Assembly (NCBI RefSeq): GCF_001999905.1
Contig: NZ_CP019640.1
Span: 763,001-827,000 of the forward strand
Length of the DNA stretch: 64,000 nt
From: Planococcus lenghuensis
Lineage (GTDB): Bacteria > Bacillota > Bacilli > Bacillales_A > Planococcaceae
Direction: 5' to 3'
Both the position numbers and the translations under genes were made by a program. Below are positions 24,563 through 32,962 of the stretch, one piece after another. The number at the start of each line of letters is the position of its first letter. The first letter of the stretch is position 1. A model generated the notes under the pieces. It was not told where the DNA came from, ran no database searches, and saw nothing but the letters and a program-made list of their open reading frames with translations.

Positions 24563-26095
24563 ATGTCAAAGCGAATTGCGATTGTTGGAGCGGGTCCCGG
24601 TGGATTGGCGGCAGCCATGCTCCTGTCAGCAAAAGGATATAAAGTAACCGTATATGAAAAGAAAGGAGTCGTTGGCGGACGGAACGCAGAAGTCCGGCTG
24701 GGTGAATTCAAATTCGATATGGGCCCGACCTTTCTGTCGATGCTCCATATCGCAGAAGAGATATTCGAAGCCGCCGGCCGCAATCTCCATGAATATATGG
24801 AAACAGTGGAACTTGAATCGATGTACGATTTAATTTACGAGGGACGGGCCATGACAATGACCCGCGACCGGATAAAAATGAAAGAACAGATCGAGGCGGC
24901 ATATCCGGGAGAAAGCGCGGGCTATGACCGGATGATGCGGGATTCGGCGCGGAAACTTAACGCACTATCGCCGATTCTGCAGTCGAAAATGGACCGGATG
25001 ACGGACATGCTGCATCCGAACGTCCTGAAGGCATTGCCGGATCTTGATCTCGGAAAAAGCCTCCATGACGTATTGTCCCGTTACTTCACAGCTGAAGAGC
25101 TTAAGCTTGCCTTTACATTCCAATCCAAGTACCTTGGCATGTCGCCATGGGAATGCCCGGGGGCTTTCTCGATTCTGTCATACATGGAGCATGCGTACGG
25201 CATCTTCCATCCGATTGGCGGGGTGAACCGGCTGTCGAATTCGATGGCTAAAGTCACTGAGGAACTTGGCGGGGATATCCGGCTGAACAGCGGCGTCAAA
25301 AAACTATGGATTGAAGGAAAGGCAGTGAAGGGTCTGCTGCTGGAGAACGGGGAACGCGTCGAAGCGGATGAAGTGATCATCAATGCCGATTTTGCGCATG
25401 CCATGACGAATTTAGTGGATGAAGGACAGCTGAAAAAGTATTCGCCAAAAAAGCTGGCGAAGAAAAAGTATTCATGTTCGACGTTCATGCTGTACTTGGG
25501 ATTGGATAAAAAGTATGACATGCCGCACCATACAATTGTATTTGCAAAGGACTACAAGAAAAATGTTGAAGAAATCACGAAGCTGAATATGCTGTCCCAG
25601 GATGCGTCCATTTATGTTCAAAATGCAAGCGTAACAGACCCAACACTGGCACCTGAAGGGAAATCGACATTGTACATTCTGGCTCCAGTGCCGAATAATT
25701 TCAGCGGCATCAATTGGGAAGAAGAAAAAGAGCTGTTCCGTGAACAGATTTTAAATACGATCGAAGAGAAAAGCGGATTCAAGGATTTGAGGCAGCACAT
25801 CGAAGTGGAGCATATGATCACGCCGCGGGATTGGGAACAGGACATGAATGTCTATCAGGGAGCGACGTTCAATCTCGGCCATCAGCTGACACAAATGATG
25901 GTATTCCGGCCGCATAATGAATTTGAAGAACTGAAGAATTGCTGGCTTGTCGGCGGGGGCACCCATCCCGGAAGCGGTCTTCCGATCATTCTGGAATCTG
26001 CCCGTATCACCGCGAACGGCATTCTCGCTCAGGATAAGAAAGAAACTGTCGCTGTCCCGCCGCTTCCGCAGCTTGCCGAAGCACAATGGTCTTAA
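24563..26095 (+). CDS. CrtI/CrtN-type carotenoid desaturase
   Basis: 510 residues. FAD-dependent desaturase of the phytoene/diapophytoene family acting at the membrane on C30 or C40 polyenes. N-terminal dinucleotide-binding motif IAIVGAGPGGLAAAMLL with the following YEKKGVVGGR, then FKFDMGPTFLSM, and the C-terminal family signature GGGTHPGSGLPIILESAR. It could be CrtN, CrtP or CrtI; no crtB/crtM synthase is next to it, so the step cannot be fixed. ATG 24563 follows GGAGGCGG by 5 bases. It is divergent from the B12-type MerR regulator and carries its own terminator. Confidence 0.85.
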   Translation: MSKRIAIVGAGPGGLAAAMLLSAKGYKVTVYEKKGVVGGRNAEVRLGEFKFDMGPTFLSMLHIAEEIFEAAGRNLHEYMETVELESMYDLIYEGRAMTMTRDRIKMKEQIEAAYPGESAGYDRMMRDSARKLNALSPILQSKMDRMTDMLHPNVLKALPDLDLGKSLHDVLSRYFTAEELKLAFTFQSKYLGMSPWECPGAFSILSYMEHAYGIFHPIGGVNRLSNSMAKVTEELGGDIRLNSGVKKLWIEGKAVKGLLLENGERVEADEVIINADFAHAMTNLVDEGQLKKYSPKKLAKKKYSCSTFMLYLGLDKKYDMPHHTIVFAKDYKKNVEEITKLNMLSQDASIYVQNASVTDPTLAPEGKSTLYILAPVPNNFSGINWEEEKELFREQILNTIEEKSGFKDLRQHIEVEHMITPRDWEQDMNVYQGATFNLGHQLTQMMVFRPHNEFEELKNCWLVGGGTHPGSGLPIILESARITANGILAQDKKETVAVPPLPQLAEAQWS

Positions 26096-26235
26096 TACTT
26101 ACGCTCAAAAGATATTTGCGGGGAATGAAGGCAAAGACGAAATCGATTCTTTAGATATCAGCCCGGCACACGACTGGTCAGTAAATGAATGAAAACAATT
26201 CACCGTAAAAGAATGATTCCAAAAGAATCTGCATA

Positions 26236-26273
26236 AAACCCCCGGCTGAAATTCCAGTTTCAGCCGGGGGTTT
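26236..26273. terminator. Bidirectional terminator between crtI-type and OsmC-globin genes
   Basis: AAACCCCCGGCTGAAA and its exact complement around a 6-base loop, serving two convergent genes. Confidence 0.85.
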
Positions 26274-26280
26274 CTGCCTT

Positions 26281-27069
26281 TCATCTTACGAACGGTTTCA
26301 TCAATTCGCCCATTTTCTCCATCAGGTTTTCTTTTACCGATTCCGGAAAATCTGTCTCACGGACAGTTTCACCCATCAGCCCAAGCCAGATTTCAGCCCG
26401 TTCAGGTGTTGTGGAAAAGGAATGCCGCTTTTGGACCTGTTCCTTTTCACTTTGATTTCCGTCTGTTGGATTGCCATTGATCAGCCGGGAAATGAAAATA
26501 CGCTGACGTTCTTTCAGCACCTCCACATTGACCCCGCGCTCAGCGAACATGTTGCTGAAATAAGGATCTTTCACCAGTTTTGCGTAGAAATCATCAACGA
26601 GCACATCGATTTTTTCCTGTGCGACAATCATTTCATTCACCCGCACAGTTCCGACCCGGTAATCGACATTGCTCGCAATGGTTTTGCCGATGAAGCAATT
26701 TTCGCGTGCATCTTCCGCTGCTTTTTCATATTCTGCCTGCAGTGCCGGATTGCCGCCGAATATAGTGGGATGGACAAGCAGCCGGCTGAACTTGGCTTCC
26801 GTCAGCTGATTAATCACTGTGCTTTCCGTGTTGATGGCGACCCGCTGGACGGGCAACCCTTTTAAAGCGAGCAAGCTGAATAACGTACCACTGTAGCAGC
26901 TTCCGACTGCGCTGATTAATAGATCTTCCGGACTCAGTCCCACGCCTTTCCCTCCCATATTTTCAGGGCCGGAAACCATCAGCAGTTCCTGCCCGATTGT
27001 AATTTTGCCTTCGCCTTTCCGGCCCGTACCGCTCCAATTGAGTTGCACTTCGAATGATGAATCTTTCAA
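26281..27069 (-). CDS. OsmC domain fused to group II truncated haemoglobin
   Basis: 262 residues in two parts. Residues 1 to about 143 are OsmC/Ohr-like, with the two conserved cysteines Cys58 (AVGSCYS) and Cys125 (ENCFIG) used to reduce organic peroxides. Residues from about 147 to 262 are a truncated globin: Tyr162 at B10 in LVDDFYAKL, proximal His216 in QKRHSFS, then TPERAEIWLGLM with Trp228 at G8, which marks group II (YjbI/HbO-like). The protein could couple peroxide removal with O2, NO or peroxide binding at haem; that is inference. The start is TTG 27069 behind GGTGAGGG, a weak site. An Fnr-like palindrome lies upstream. Confidence 0.85.
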   Translation of the reverse strand: MKDSSFEVQLNWSGTGRKGEGKITIGQELLMVSGPENMGGKGVGLSPEDLLISAVGSCYSGTLFSLLALKGLPVQRVAINTESTVINQLTEAKFSRLLVHPTIFGGNPALQAEYEKAAEDARENCFIGKTIASNVDYRVGTVRVNEMIVAQEKIDVLVDDFYAKLVKDPYFSNMFAERGVNVEVLKERQRIFISRLINGNPTDGNQSEKEQVQKRHSFSTTPERAEIWLGLMGETVRETDFPESVKENLMEKMGELMKPFVR

Positions 27070-27135
27070 CGACCCTCACCCTTTCATTGACTGCTGGACT
27101 TCACTATCAGTTTGAAGTATGTGCCGGTCTGTTTC

Positions 27136-27151
27136 CGTGACATACATCACG
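27136..27151 (-). promoter_or_regulatory. Fnr/Crp-type palindrome upstream of the OsmC-globin gene
   Basis: CGTGA-N6-TCACG, a perfect dyad close to the B. subtilis Fnr consensus TGTGA-N6-TCACA, centred about 74 bases before the TTG start. A weak -10 (GATAGT, minus strand, 27108-27103) would put the site about 47 bases upstream of transcription start. Oxygen- or redox-linked control fits a globin gene. Confidence 0.45.
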
Positions 27152-27280
27152 TTCTAAAATAAAAATTTATAATGGGCGATATAGAAATACTTATTCGTTG
27201 AGAGGGAGCGATCAGATACGGTATTGTTCACTAGCTCTGAGCAATCAAGTGGACGGTGGTTTTGATCGAGACGCCACCCA

Positions 27281-27385
27281 AAAGCTGCGCTTTCCGCGGG
27301 CTTGCGCCGAACTAACTCGAGCTTGACGCTCGAGTGGATTTCGGCACGGCGCTGTCCCGCAGGAGTCGCAGCTTTTTTGCTCGAC
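27281..27385. repeat. Dispersed palindromic repeat D, copy 1
   Basis: GC-rich block with CTTTCCGCGGGCTTGCGCC near one end and CCCGCAGGAGTCGCAGC near the other, and an inner hairpin CTCGAGC / GCTCGAG. The related copy D2 is at 61956-62058. This pattern is a widespread type of non-coding intergenic element in Bacillales. The remaining gap to the macro-domain gene (27386-27747) shows an isolated TATAAT near 27512 and no convincing gene. Confidence 0.65.
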
Positions 27386-27747
27386 TTTACTTAGAATCAG
27401 CAAAAGTACTTGAGCATGTTGACTATCCATCTGTCATAAAGAGCTTCTGTAACGTTATATGTTTAGAGTTGCTGGACTTTTAAATATCATTATTTTTCGC
27501 TTTTTGATTTGGTATAATTTTACTGACCATGTATTCAAGCAATCAGAATGGCATGAAGGAATCCTGGAGAATTGGATTACCGAAGTACGCGATTACTTTT
27601 GGGGTATTGGATGAAGACAAACAGGACAGGCAGCCTGCCGGCGGATGAGAAAACTTACTGCCTCCGGGCACGGAAACCGATTGATTTCTGAATCGAAAAT
27701 GAACGAATATACTTCAAGTCATTTTTAAGGGAAGTGAGGACAAGTTT

Positions 27748-28722
27748 ATGCCATTGGAATTGATCCGTAACGACATCACTAATATGAAGGCGGATGCCAT
27801 CGTCAATCCGGTAGATGCTGACTTTCGGGCGGATGGCGGTGTAAGTGCCGCCATTTTCAAAGCGGCAGGCGAACGAGAACTCCGGACTGCCTGCCGTGAA
27901 TTTGGAAGATTGGCTATTGGAGAGGCGGTAAGGACAGCAAGCTTTCAGCTGCCGGCAAAGCATATCATCCACACAACAGGACCTGTCTGGCAAGGGGGAA
28001 GGGAAGGTGAAGACCAGCAGCTGCGGAATTGCTATCGAAATGCATTGCGCTTGGCCGTCAGCCTAGGGTGTGAATCGATCGCATTCCCACTCATTTCGAC
28101 CGGTCTCTATGGCTATCCAAAGGACCGGGCATTGCGGATGGCGGTTGCTGAAATTCATGAATTTCTGTTGAGTCATGAGCTGTCCGTCTATATCGCTGTG
28201 TATGATCGTGCTGCGTTTCAGTTGAGCGGGCGGCTGTTCCGCGATGTGCAGTCATATATTGATGAGCATTACATCGAGGAACGAGAATACGGTTTCGCCC
28301 GGCGGTCCCGTTCGCTGAACCGGGAAATAATGCTTGAGGAATCGGTACAGGAGAGCATTGATGAGTTATTCGGCCAGTTGGATGAATCATTCTCTGTCCG
28401 ATTGATGCGGCTGATTGATGAACGGGACTTGAAGGATCCGTTGGTGTATAAACGTGCGAACATCGACCGGAAGCTGTTTTCCAAGATCCGAAGTTCGCCG
28501 GATTACACGCCCCGCAAGACGACCGCTCTTGCGCTTGCCATTGCTCTTGAACTTAACCTGCAGGAGACAGCCGATTTACTGGAATCGGCCGGCTATGCAT
28601 TGTCACGCAGCAGCCGTGCAGATGTGATCATCATGTATTTCATCGAAGCGCAGAACTACGATATATTTGAAATTAATGAAGTTCTGTTCGCACATGAACA
28701 GAAACTGCTCGGTGCTTCATGA
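27748..28722 (+). CDS. Macro domain protein with C-terminal helical DNA-binding-like domain
   Basis: 324 residues. The macro domain (about 1-165) binds or hydrolyses ADP-ribose: substrate-loop motifs NPVDADFRADGGVSAAIF and PLISTGLYGYP are intact. The C-terminal part (about 210-324) has the segment VYKRANIDRKLFSKIR and then ALALAIALELNLQETADLLESAGY, a helical XRE/HTH-like module that occurs in several Firmicute proteins. It ends with FDVI-like VIIMYFIEAQNYDIFEINE. It lies 79 bases upstream of a VWA-domain gene. ATG with AAGGGAAGTGAGG upstream. An ADP-ribose-responsive regulator or effector is plausible but unproven. Confidence 0.85.
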   Translation: MPLELIRNDITNMKADAIVNPVDADFRADGGVSAAIFKAAGERELRTACREFGRLAIGEAVRTASFQLPAKHIIHTTGPVWQGGREGEDQQLRNCYRNALRLAVSLGCESIAFPLISTGLYGYPKDRALRMAVAEIHEFLLSHELSVYIAVYDRAAFQLSGRLFRDVQSYIDEHYIEEREYGFARRSRSLNREIMLEESVQESIDELFGQLDESFSVRLMRLIDERDLKDPLVYKRANIDRKLFSKIRSSPDYTPRKTTALALAIALELNLQETADLLESAGYALSRSSRADVIIMYFIEAQNYDIFEINEVLFAHEQKLLGAS

Positions 28723-28725
28723 ATT

Positions 28726-28742
28726 GTCGCTTTAGAAGCGAC
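28726..28742 (+). repeat. Small hairpin between macro and VWA genes
   Basis: GTCGCTT / AAGCGAC with a 3-base loop and no T-run, so it probably does not stop transcription. It may adjust expression of the downstream gene. Confidence 0.3.
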
Positions 28743-28801
28743 CTTCCTGAAAACGAATCCGGCTATCCTTAAGGTAATCACACTTTAAGGGGGCAACCGG
28801 C

Positions 28802-29449
28802 ATGGATCACAACCTTACCGAACTTGTTTTCATTCTCGATAAAAGCGGCTCAATGGCAGGTCTTGAAACCGACACGATCGGCGGCTTTAATGCGTTGATC
28901 GGCAAACAGAAGAAAGAACAGGGCGATGTGAACGTCACAACCGTCTTGTTCAACCATCATTATGAGCTGCTCCATGATCGGATTCCGATTGAGGGCATCT
29001 CCCCAATTACGGACCGTGAGTATGAAGTGGGCGGTACGACCGCATTGCTCGATGCGATTGGTGCCACGATCAATAAAATCGGCAATGCACAGAAGCGGAC
29101 GAAAGAAGAGCATCGGGCCGGGAAAGTGATGGTCGTCATCACGACGGATGGCATGGAGAACGCCAGCTGTGAGTATAAGTATGATCAGATCCGGGCCATG
29201 ATCGAACGTCAGAAATCAGCTTTCGACTGGGAATTCATTTTCATGGGCGCCAATATCGATGCCGTTGCGACCGCCAGAAGTTTCGGCATCCATGAAGATT
29301 TTGCCGTGAATTACCATGCGGATGAAGTAGGTACAGATCTGAACTTTACGGTGATGAGCGAGACGATTTCGACTGTCCGGAAAGGCCGCAAGCTGGATCG
29401 GAATTGGAAACGGGATATTGAAGCGGACTTTGAACGGCGGAAGCGCTGA
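28802..29449 (+). CDS. VWA (von Willebrand factor A) domain protein
   Basis: 215 residues, a single cytoplasmic VWA domain with a complete MIDAS metal site: DKSGSMAG (Asp13, Ser15, Ser17), the Thr in VGGTTALLDAIG and the Asp in TTDGMENAS. It has no signal peptide or membrane anchor, unlike adhesin VWAs, and resembles TerY/CoxE-like intracellular VWAs. ATG 28802, with AAGGGGGCAACC upstream. It probably forms an operon with the macro-domain gene; similar pairs occur in other Firmicutes as far as I recall. Likely role: metal-dependent protein assembly or binding. Confidence 0.8.
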   Translation: MDHNLTELVFILDKSGSMAGLETDTIGGFNALIGKQKKEQGDVNVTTVLFNHHYELLHDRIPIEGISPITDREYEVGGTTALLDAIGATINKIGNAQKRTKEEHRAGKVMVVITTDGMENASCEYKYDQIRAMIERQKSAFDWEFIFMGANIDAVATARSFGIHEDFAVNYHADEVGTDLNFTVMSETISTVRKGRKLDRNWKRDIEADFERRKR

Positions 29450-29654
29450 ACCGGAAGTACCGGGTAAACAGTTCCCATATAAAATGCAGGGGAATTCCGC
29501 TTCGGCGGTGTTCGTCCGTGTTCTGTGGGACTGGCTCGACGTTTGCCGGTAAACACTTTAGGGAAGGTAGGTATTGAAGTATGTTGAATACAAGATATCC
29601 ACCTGTCCGGTTTGATACGGGCGACTAATCCCGAAAGTGAAGGAGACTGAATAC

Positions 29655-30968
29655 ATGCGCGTAAAAACACCAATCCCGCAAGCCAAAGGAATAGACAATA
29701 CGCTGACCTTGATCAAAGAGGGCTTTCATTTCATCCCCAGCCGCAGAAATGAGCTGGAATCCGACATGTTTGAGACCCGGCTGCTCGGCCAAAAGGCGAT
29801 CTGCATGGCAGGGGAAGAAGCGGCAGCCATGTTCTACGATAACGAGTATTTTAAGCGCGAGGGTGCTGCACCAAAACCGCTGAAGCAAACATTATTGGGT
29901 GAAGGCGGCATTCACGGCAGAGACGGGGAAGACCATCATCAATTGAAACGGATGTTTTTGTCGATGATGACCCCTGAGCGTCTTGAAGACATGAAACGCA
30001 TTGCCGTAGAAGAATTTGATAAGAAAGTGACCGAATGGGAAAGAAAAGATGCGGTCATTCTGCTCCGGGAGATGGAGGAGATCATGGGCCGAGCCGGCAT
30101 GCGCTGGGCCGGACTTCCGGTAAAAGAAAGTGAAGCGAAAGAGCGGGCGGCAGAGCTCTCGCAAATGGTCGATTCCTTTGGCGGTTCCCTCAGCCGCTAC
30201 CAGGACGGAAAACATGCAAGACAAAGCCACGAGAAATGGCTGGAGAAGATCATTAAGGATATCCGTTCAGGCAAATACAATCCGCCTGCCAATACGGCCG
30301 CTTACATTGTTGCAAATCATCGGGAACCCAACGGCAAATTACTGGATCTGCATACGGCTGCAGTTGAATTGAATAATTCATACCGGCCGCTTGTTGCGAC
30401 AGCTTATTTCATCGTATTCGGTGCGTTGGCAATGTATGAGCATCCGGAAACCGTCGGGAAACTGCGGGAAGACAAGGATGATTACAGCCATATGTTCTCT
30501 CAGGAAATCCGACGCTACTATCCGTTTGCACCGGCAATGGCAGCAAAAGCGAAGAAGAATTTCACATGGAACGGTTATAAATTCAAAAAAGATCAGCTCG
30601 TGGTATTGGATTTATTCGGGACGAACCGTCATCCGGATAACTGGATCGATGCGGACCAGTTCATTCCGGAACGTTTTGCCAATTGGAGCGGCAGTCCATT
30701 CGCATTTGTACCGCAGGGCGGCGGGGATCATTACATGGGGCACCGCTGTGCCGGTGAATGGATGACCGTCATGGTAATGCAGGCATTCTTCCGGTACATG
30801 ACGCATAACCTCTCATACCATGTGCCGGAACAGAACCTGGCATACGATATGCGGCGGATGCCGACCATGCCACAGAGCGGCTTTGTTATCAGCGATGTGC
30901 GGAAACTCCGGTCATTCCCGGATAATATTTTGCTCCATCGGGAAACCCTGACAGCGGTAAAAGCCTGA
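29655..30968 (+). CDS. Cytochrome P450, CYP152-type fatty acid peroxygenase
   Basis: 437 residues. CYP152 enzymes use H2O2 rather than a reductase to hydroxylate or decarboxylate fatty acids. The I-helix Arg-Pro pair typical of the group, which replaces the usual acid-alcohol pair, is seen in NNSYRPLVATAY. The haem-binding loop is GGDHYMGHRCAGEWMT with the axial Cys; the common Pro after Cys is Ala here. The ExxR motif is QEIRRYYPFAP. ATG 29655 is chosen, 8 bases after AAGGAGA; a GTG at 29637 overlaps that site. B. subtilis CYP152A1 (YbdT) is the nearest known type. No redox partner gene is adjacent, as expected for a peroxygenase. Confidence 0.9.
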   Translation: MRVKTPIPQAKGIDNTLTLIKEGFHFIPSRRNELESDMFETRLLGQKAICMAGEEAAAMFYDNEYFKREGAAPKPLKQTLLGEGGIHGRDGEDHHQLKRMFLSMMTPERLEDMKRIAVEEFDKKVTEWERKDAVILLREMEEIMGRAGMRWAGLPVKESEAKERAAELSQMVDSFGGSLSRYQDGKHARQSHEKWLEKIIKDIRSGKYNPPANTAAYIVANHREPNGKLLDLHTAAVELNNSYRPLVATAYFIVFGALAMYEHPETVGKLREDKDDYSHMFSQEIRRYYPFAPAMAAKAKKNFTWNGYKFKKDQLVVLDLFGTNRHPDNWIDADQFIPERFANWSGSPFAFVPQGGGDHYMGHRCAGEWMTVMVMQAFFRYMTHNLSYHVPEQNLAYDMRRMPTMPQSGFVISDVRKLRSFPDNILLHRETLTAVKA

Positions 30969-30972
30969 CTTC

Positions 30973-31006
30973 AATGCCATTCCTGCAATGCAGGGATGGC
31001 ATTTCT
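30973..31006 (+). terminator. Terminator of the P450 gene
   Basis: AATGCCATTCCTGC / GCAGGGATGGCATT perfect or near-perfect stem with a 3-base loop, just after the stop codon; the T-run is short (TTT). Confidence 0.6.
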
Positions 31007-31070
31007 GGTGCTTGAACACGCAGAAACTCCGGGTATCTGCGGATTGCTGGAAACTTTTTGTTTCTGAAAC

Positions 31071-31099
31071 TTGTTTCACTCTGCTCGTTTTTGTATAAT
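31071..31099 (+). promoter_or_regulatory. Sigma-A-like promoter with no following gene start
   Basis: TTGTTT and TATAAT with a 17-base spacer. The next open frame with a ribosome site begins at 31466, beyond a strong terminator at 31241-31287. Confidence 0.5.
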
Positions 31100-31105
31100 G
31101 TAGCT

Positions 31106-31287
31106 ACTTGGAGAACAATAGTGTTTCCATTTAACGGGTAACTGATTGATTTTGCTTGTTCTAAAATAATATTAATTTGGTTTTAATTCCATACAATTTG
31201 ATAATTTGGTGAAGTGTTACAGACGATAGAGCTGTCAACAAAACCGAAAAGAGTCCCGCTTGAGCGGGTCTCTTTTCGGTTTTTTTA
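31106..31287 (+). ncRNA. Candidate small RNA or terminated leader
   Basis: About 180 bases between the promoter above and a very strong terminator, with no frame carrying a ribosome binding site. It could be an independent small RNA, or an attenuator controlling the tandem DUF2294 gene that starts 179 bases beyond the terminator. I recognise no known riboswitch or 6S signature. The remaining sequence up to 31465 looks non-coding. Confidence 0.4.
31241..31287 (+). terminator. Strong terminator at the end of the candidate small RNA
   Basis: AAACCGAAAAGAG, CCCGCTTGAGCGGG and CTCTTTTCGGTTT form a stem of about 18 pairs with two bulges, followed by seven T. Confidence 0.85.
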
Positions 31288-31465
31288 TTTGGCATTAATT
31301 GAAACGGTATGGACAAACGGAGGTTCCTTGGAAGGATGCGGATGGACACGGACGAAAGAATCAGGCGGAAGTGGTTTTAAGATTGGGCTTATCATAAAAC
31401 AGCCAGGAAAGTTCATTCCCCTCCTGCAGAATGCAAGTATTGGAAACGTAAAGGAGGGTTATTAA

Positions 31466-32161
31466 ATGAAAACTTCAAGAACGATTCATACGGAAATTGG
31501 CGCATATGTTTCCTCCTTGCTGCGCAATTCTTTCGGTAAAGGGCCAACTTCAATCTACGTGACAATCAGTCAGCCTTTTATCGTCATTCATTTTCGTGGG
31601 TTTATCACATCAATGGAAAAAATCCTTTTAAAACAAAACGAAACACAGCGGGTGCTGGAGACGCGCGATTTGCTCATGAACGATTTACGGAAAGAAATCA
31701 TCCGTGAATTCCGGACCATCGGGGGACTCAGCGTGGAAGAGGTCTATGCAGACTGGAACCTGGAAAATCGAACCGGTGTGATCATCGGTGTGACAGATGA
31801 CCCTGCAGATGAAGGCGTTGAAGATTGGCCGGAGGATACAGATCGGCAGGCGTTCCGGCAGAAGCTCATTCGCTCAAGTATTATCGCTGAGAAAAAGGCA
31901 GACCGGCTGCAGACGTTCTGGCTGGATCACCGGACCATACTTGTCCGCCGCTTCGGTATACTGACGCCGATTGAAAAAGCGCTTCTTAAAAAAGGTGTCA
32001 CGGAGGAATTGCGGCTTGCCAAGCGGGATCTGGAGCAGGAGGCATTGGACGATATGGATTTGGAGCAGGACTTGAACCAGTCTATCTCAGAAATATTTCT
32101 GGATTGGAATTTCGATGCGGATGTGGGATACGTGGTCTTTGTCTTAAATCCAAAGAAATAA
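31466..32161 (+). CDS. Tandem DUF2294 protein
   Basis: 231 residues containing two copies of the roughly 105-residue DUF2294 (YbcI-like) domain. The first covers about 8-110 (IGAYVSSLLRNSFGKGPTSI, later EEVYADWNLENRTGVIIGV) and the second about 133-228 (HRTILVRRFGILTPIEKALL, later SEIFLDWNFDADVGYVVFV). The paired EVYADWNLE / EIFLDWNFD motifs show the duplication directly. Single-domain YbcI lies near inorganic-carbon (Dab) transporter genes in Bacillus; its function is unknown. ATG 31466, with AAAGGAGGG upstream. It may be controlled by the terminated leader before it. Confidence 0.8.
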   Translation: MKTSRTIHTEIGAYVSSLLRNSFGKGPTSIYVTISQPFIVIHFRGFITSMEKILLKQNETQRVLETRDLLMNDLRKEIIREFRTIGGLSVEEVYADWNLENRTGVIIGVTDDPADEGVEDWPEDTDRQAFRQKLIRSSIIAEKKADRLQTFWLDHRTILVRRFGILTPIEKALLKKGVTEELRLAKRDLEQEALDDMDLEQDLNQSISEIFLDWNFDADVGYVVFVLNPKK

Positions 32162-32164
32162 ATG

Positions 32165-32197
32165 AACCGACAGCTATCAAAAGCTGCCGGTTTTTTA
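32165..32197 (+). terminator. Terminator of the DUF2294 gene
   Basis: AACCGACAGCT / AGCTGCCGGTT with a 6-base loop and TTTTTT, immediately after the stop. Confidence 0.8.
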
Positions 32198-32281
32198 TTT
32201 TGAATCCGCTGACTGAATGTTTCGCAAGCTTGGCAATAGGGGAAAATAATGATGATAGCCATACCGTGAGGAGGGGTTGCA

Positions 32282-32917
32282 TTGAGAGTGTTTGTTTTCG
32301 GCGGCGGTGAAGACATCGGCGAACACGTACTGAAGCAGCTTGCCCATAAAGGTCATGAACCGGTGACAGTTGCAGAAACGAAGAACCGGGCTGAGGGATT
32401 GAAAAAAATGGGAGCAGCGGATGTTATGATTACGCGGGACTATAATTTCGTAGAAGCGATTAAGGGCAGTGAAGCCATCATTTATTTGGCGGAAGCGAGC
32501 GTGACATCCGGAGAGAATAAAAACATCCTCGTCGACCATAAAGCCATCATTAAAACCGTTGAGGAAGCGCAGCAGCTTGGTATTAATCGTATTGTCTACT
32601 TAAGTGCCGTCCTTGCAGATGAGTCGGATGAGTCAAAGTCGACAGGTGCAAAACATGAACCGGAAGAATTGATCCGGCGGGATGGGATTGTTCATACAAT
32701 CATCCGGACAACGCATGCAGAAGCGAAACCGGGCAAGGGAATGGTTAAAGCCGTTCGCGAAGTCGGCGTTAATGCCGGGAAAAAGGCGGGAGATCTGGCA
32801 TTTGAAGATATAGCTGCTGTTCTTGTTGAAGCGCTGGAAAATGAAAACGTATTCAGTAAGACATTTGAAATTACAGCAGGGAACACACCCATTCGGGAAG
32901 CATTGCAGGCATTATAA
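32282..32917 (+). CDS. Atypical short-chain dehydrogenase, NAD(P)-binding
   Basis: 211 residues with a Rossmann fold. The glycine motif is FGGGEDIGEHV, and the later NRIVYLSAV and IIRTTHAEAKPG segments match YhfK/YwnB-like NAD(P)-binding proteins (NmrA/SDR5). The usual catalytic Tyr-x3-Lys is not evident, so it may be a redox sensor rather than an enzyme. The start is TTG 32282 behind GAGGAGGGG. It is separated by only 45 bases from the next gene and probably cotranscribed with it. Confidence 0.75.
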   Translation: MRVFVFGGGEDIGEHVLKQLAHKGHEPVTVAETKNRAEGLKKMGAADVMITRDYNFVEAIKGSEAIIYLAEASVTSGENKNILVDHKAIIKTVEEAQQLGINRIVYLSAVLADESDESKSTGAKHEPEELIRRDGIVHTIIRTTHAEAKPGKGMVKAVREVGVNAGKKAGDLAFEDIAAVLVEALENENVFSKTFEITAGNTPIREALQAL

Positions 32918-32962
32918 CATAGTTGAAATAACAGGCATGCCAAACGAAGAAAGGTGGTTTTT

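Noticed and set aside
31214-31465. An 83-codon plus-strand frame before the DUF2294 gene
   Set aside because: It reads through the strong terminator hairpin and lacks a ribosome site and family similarity.
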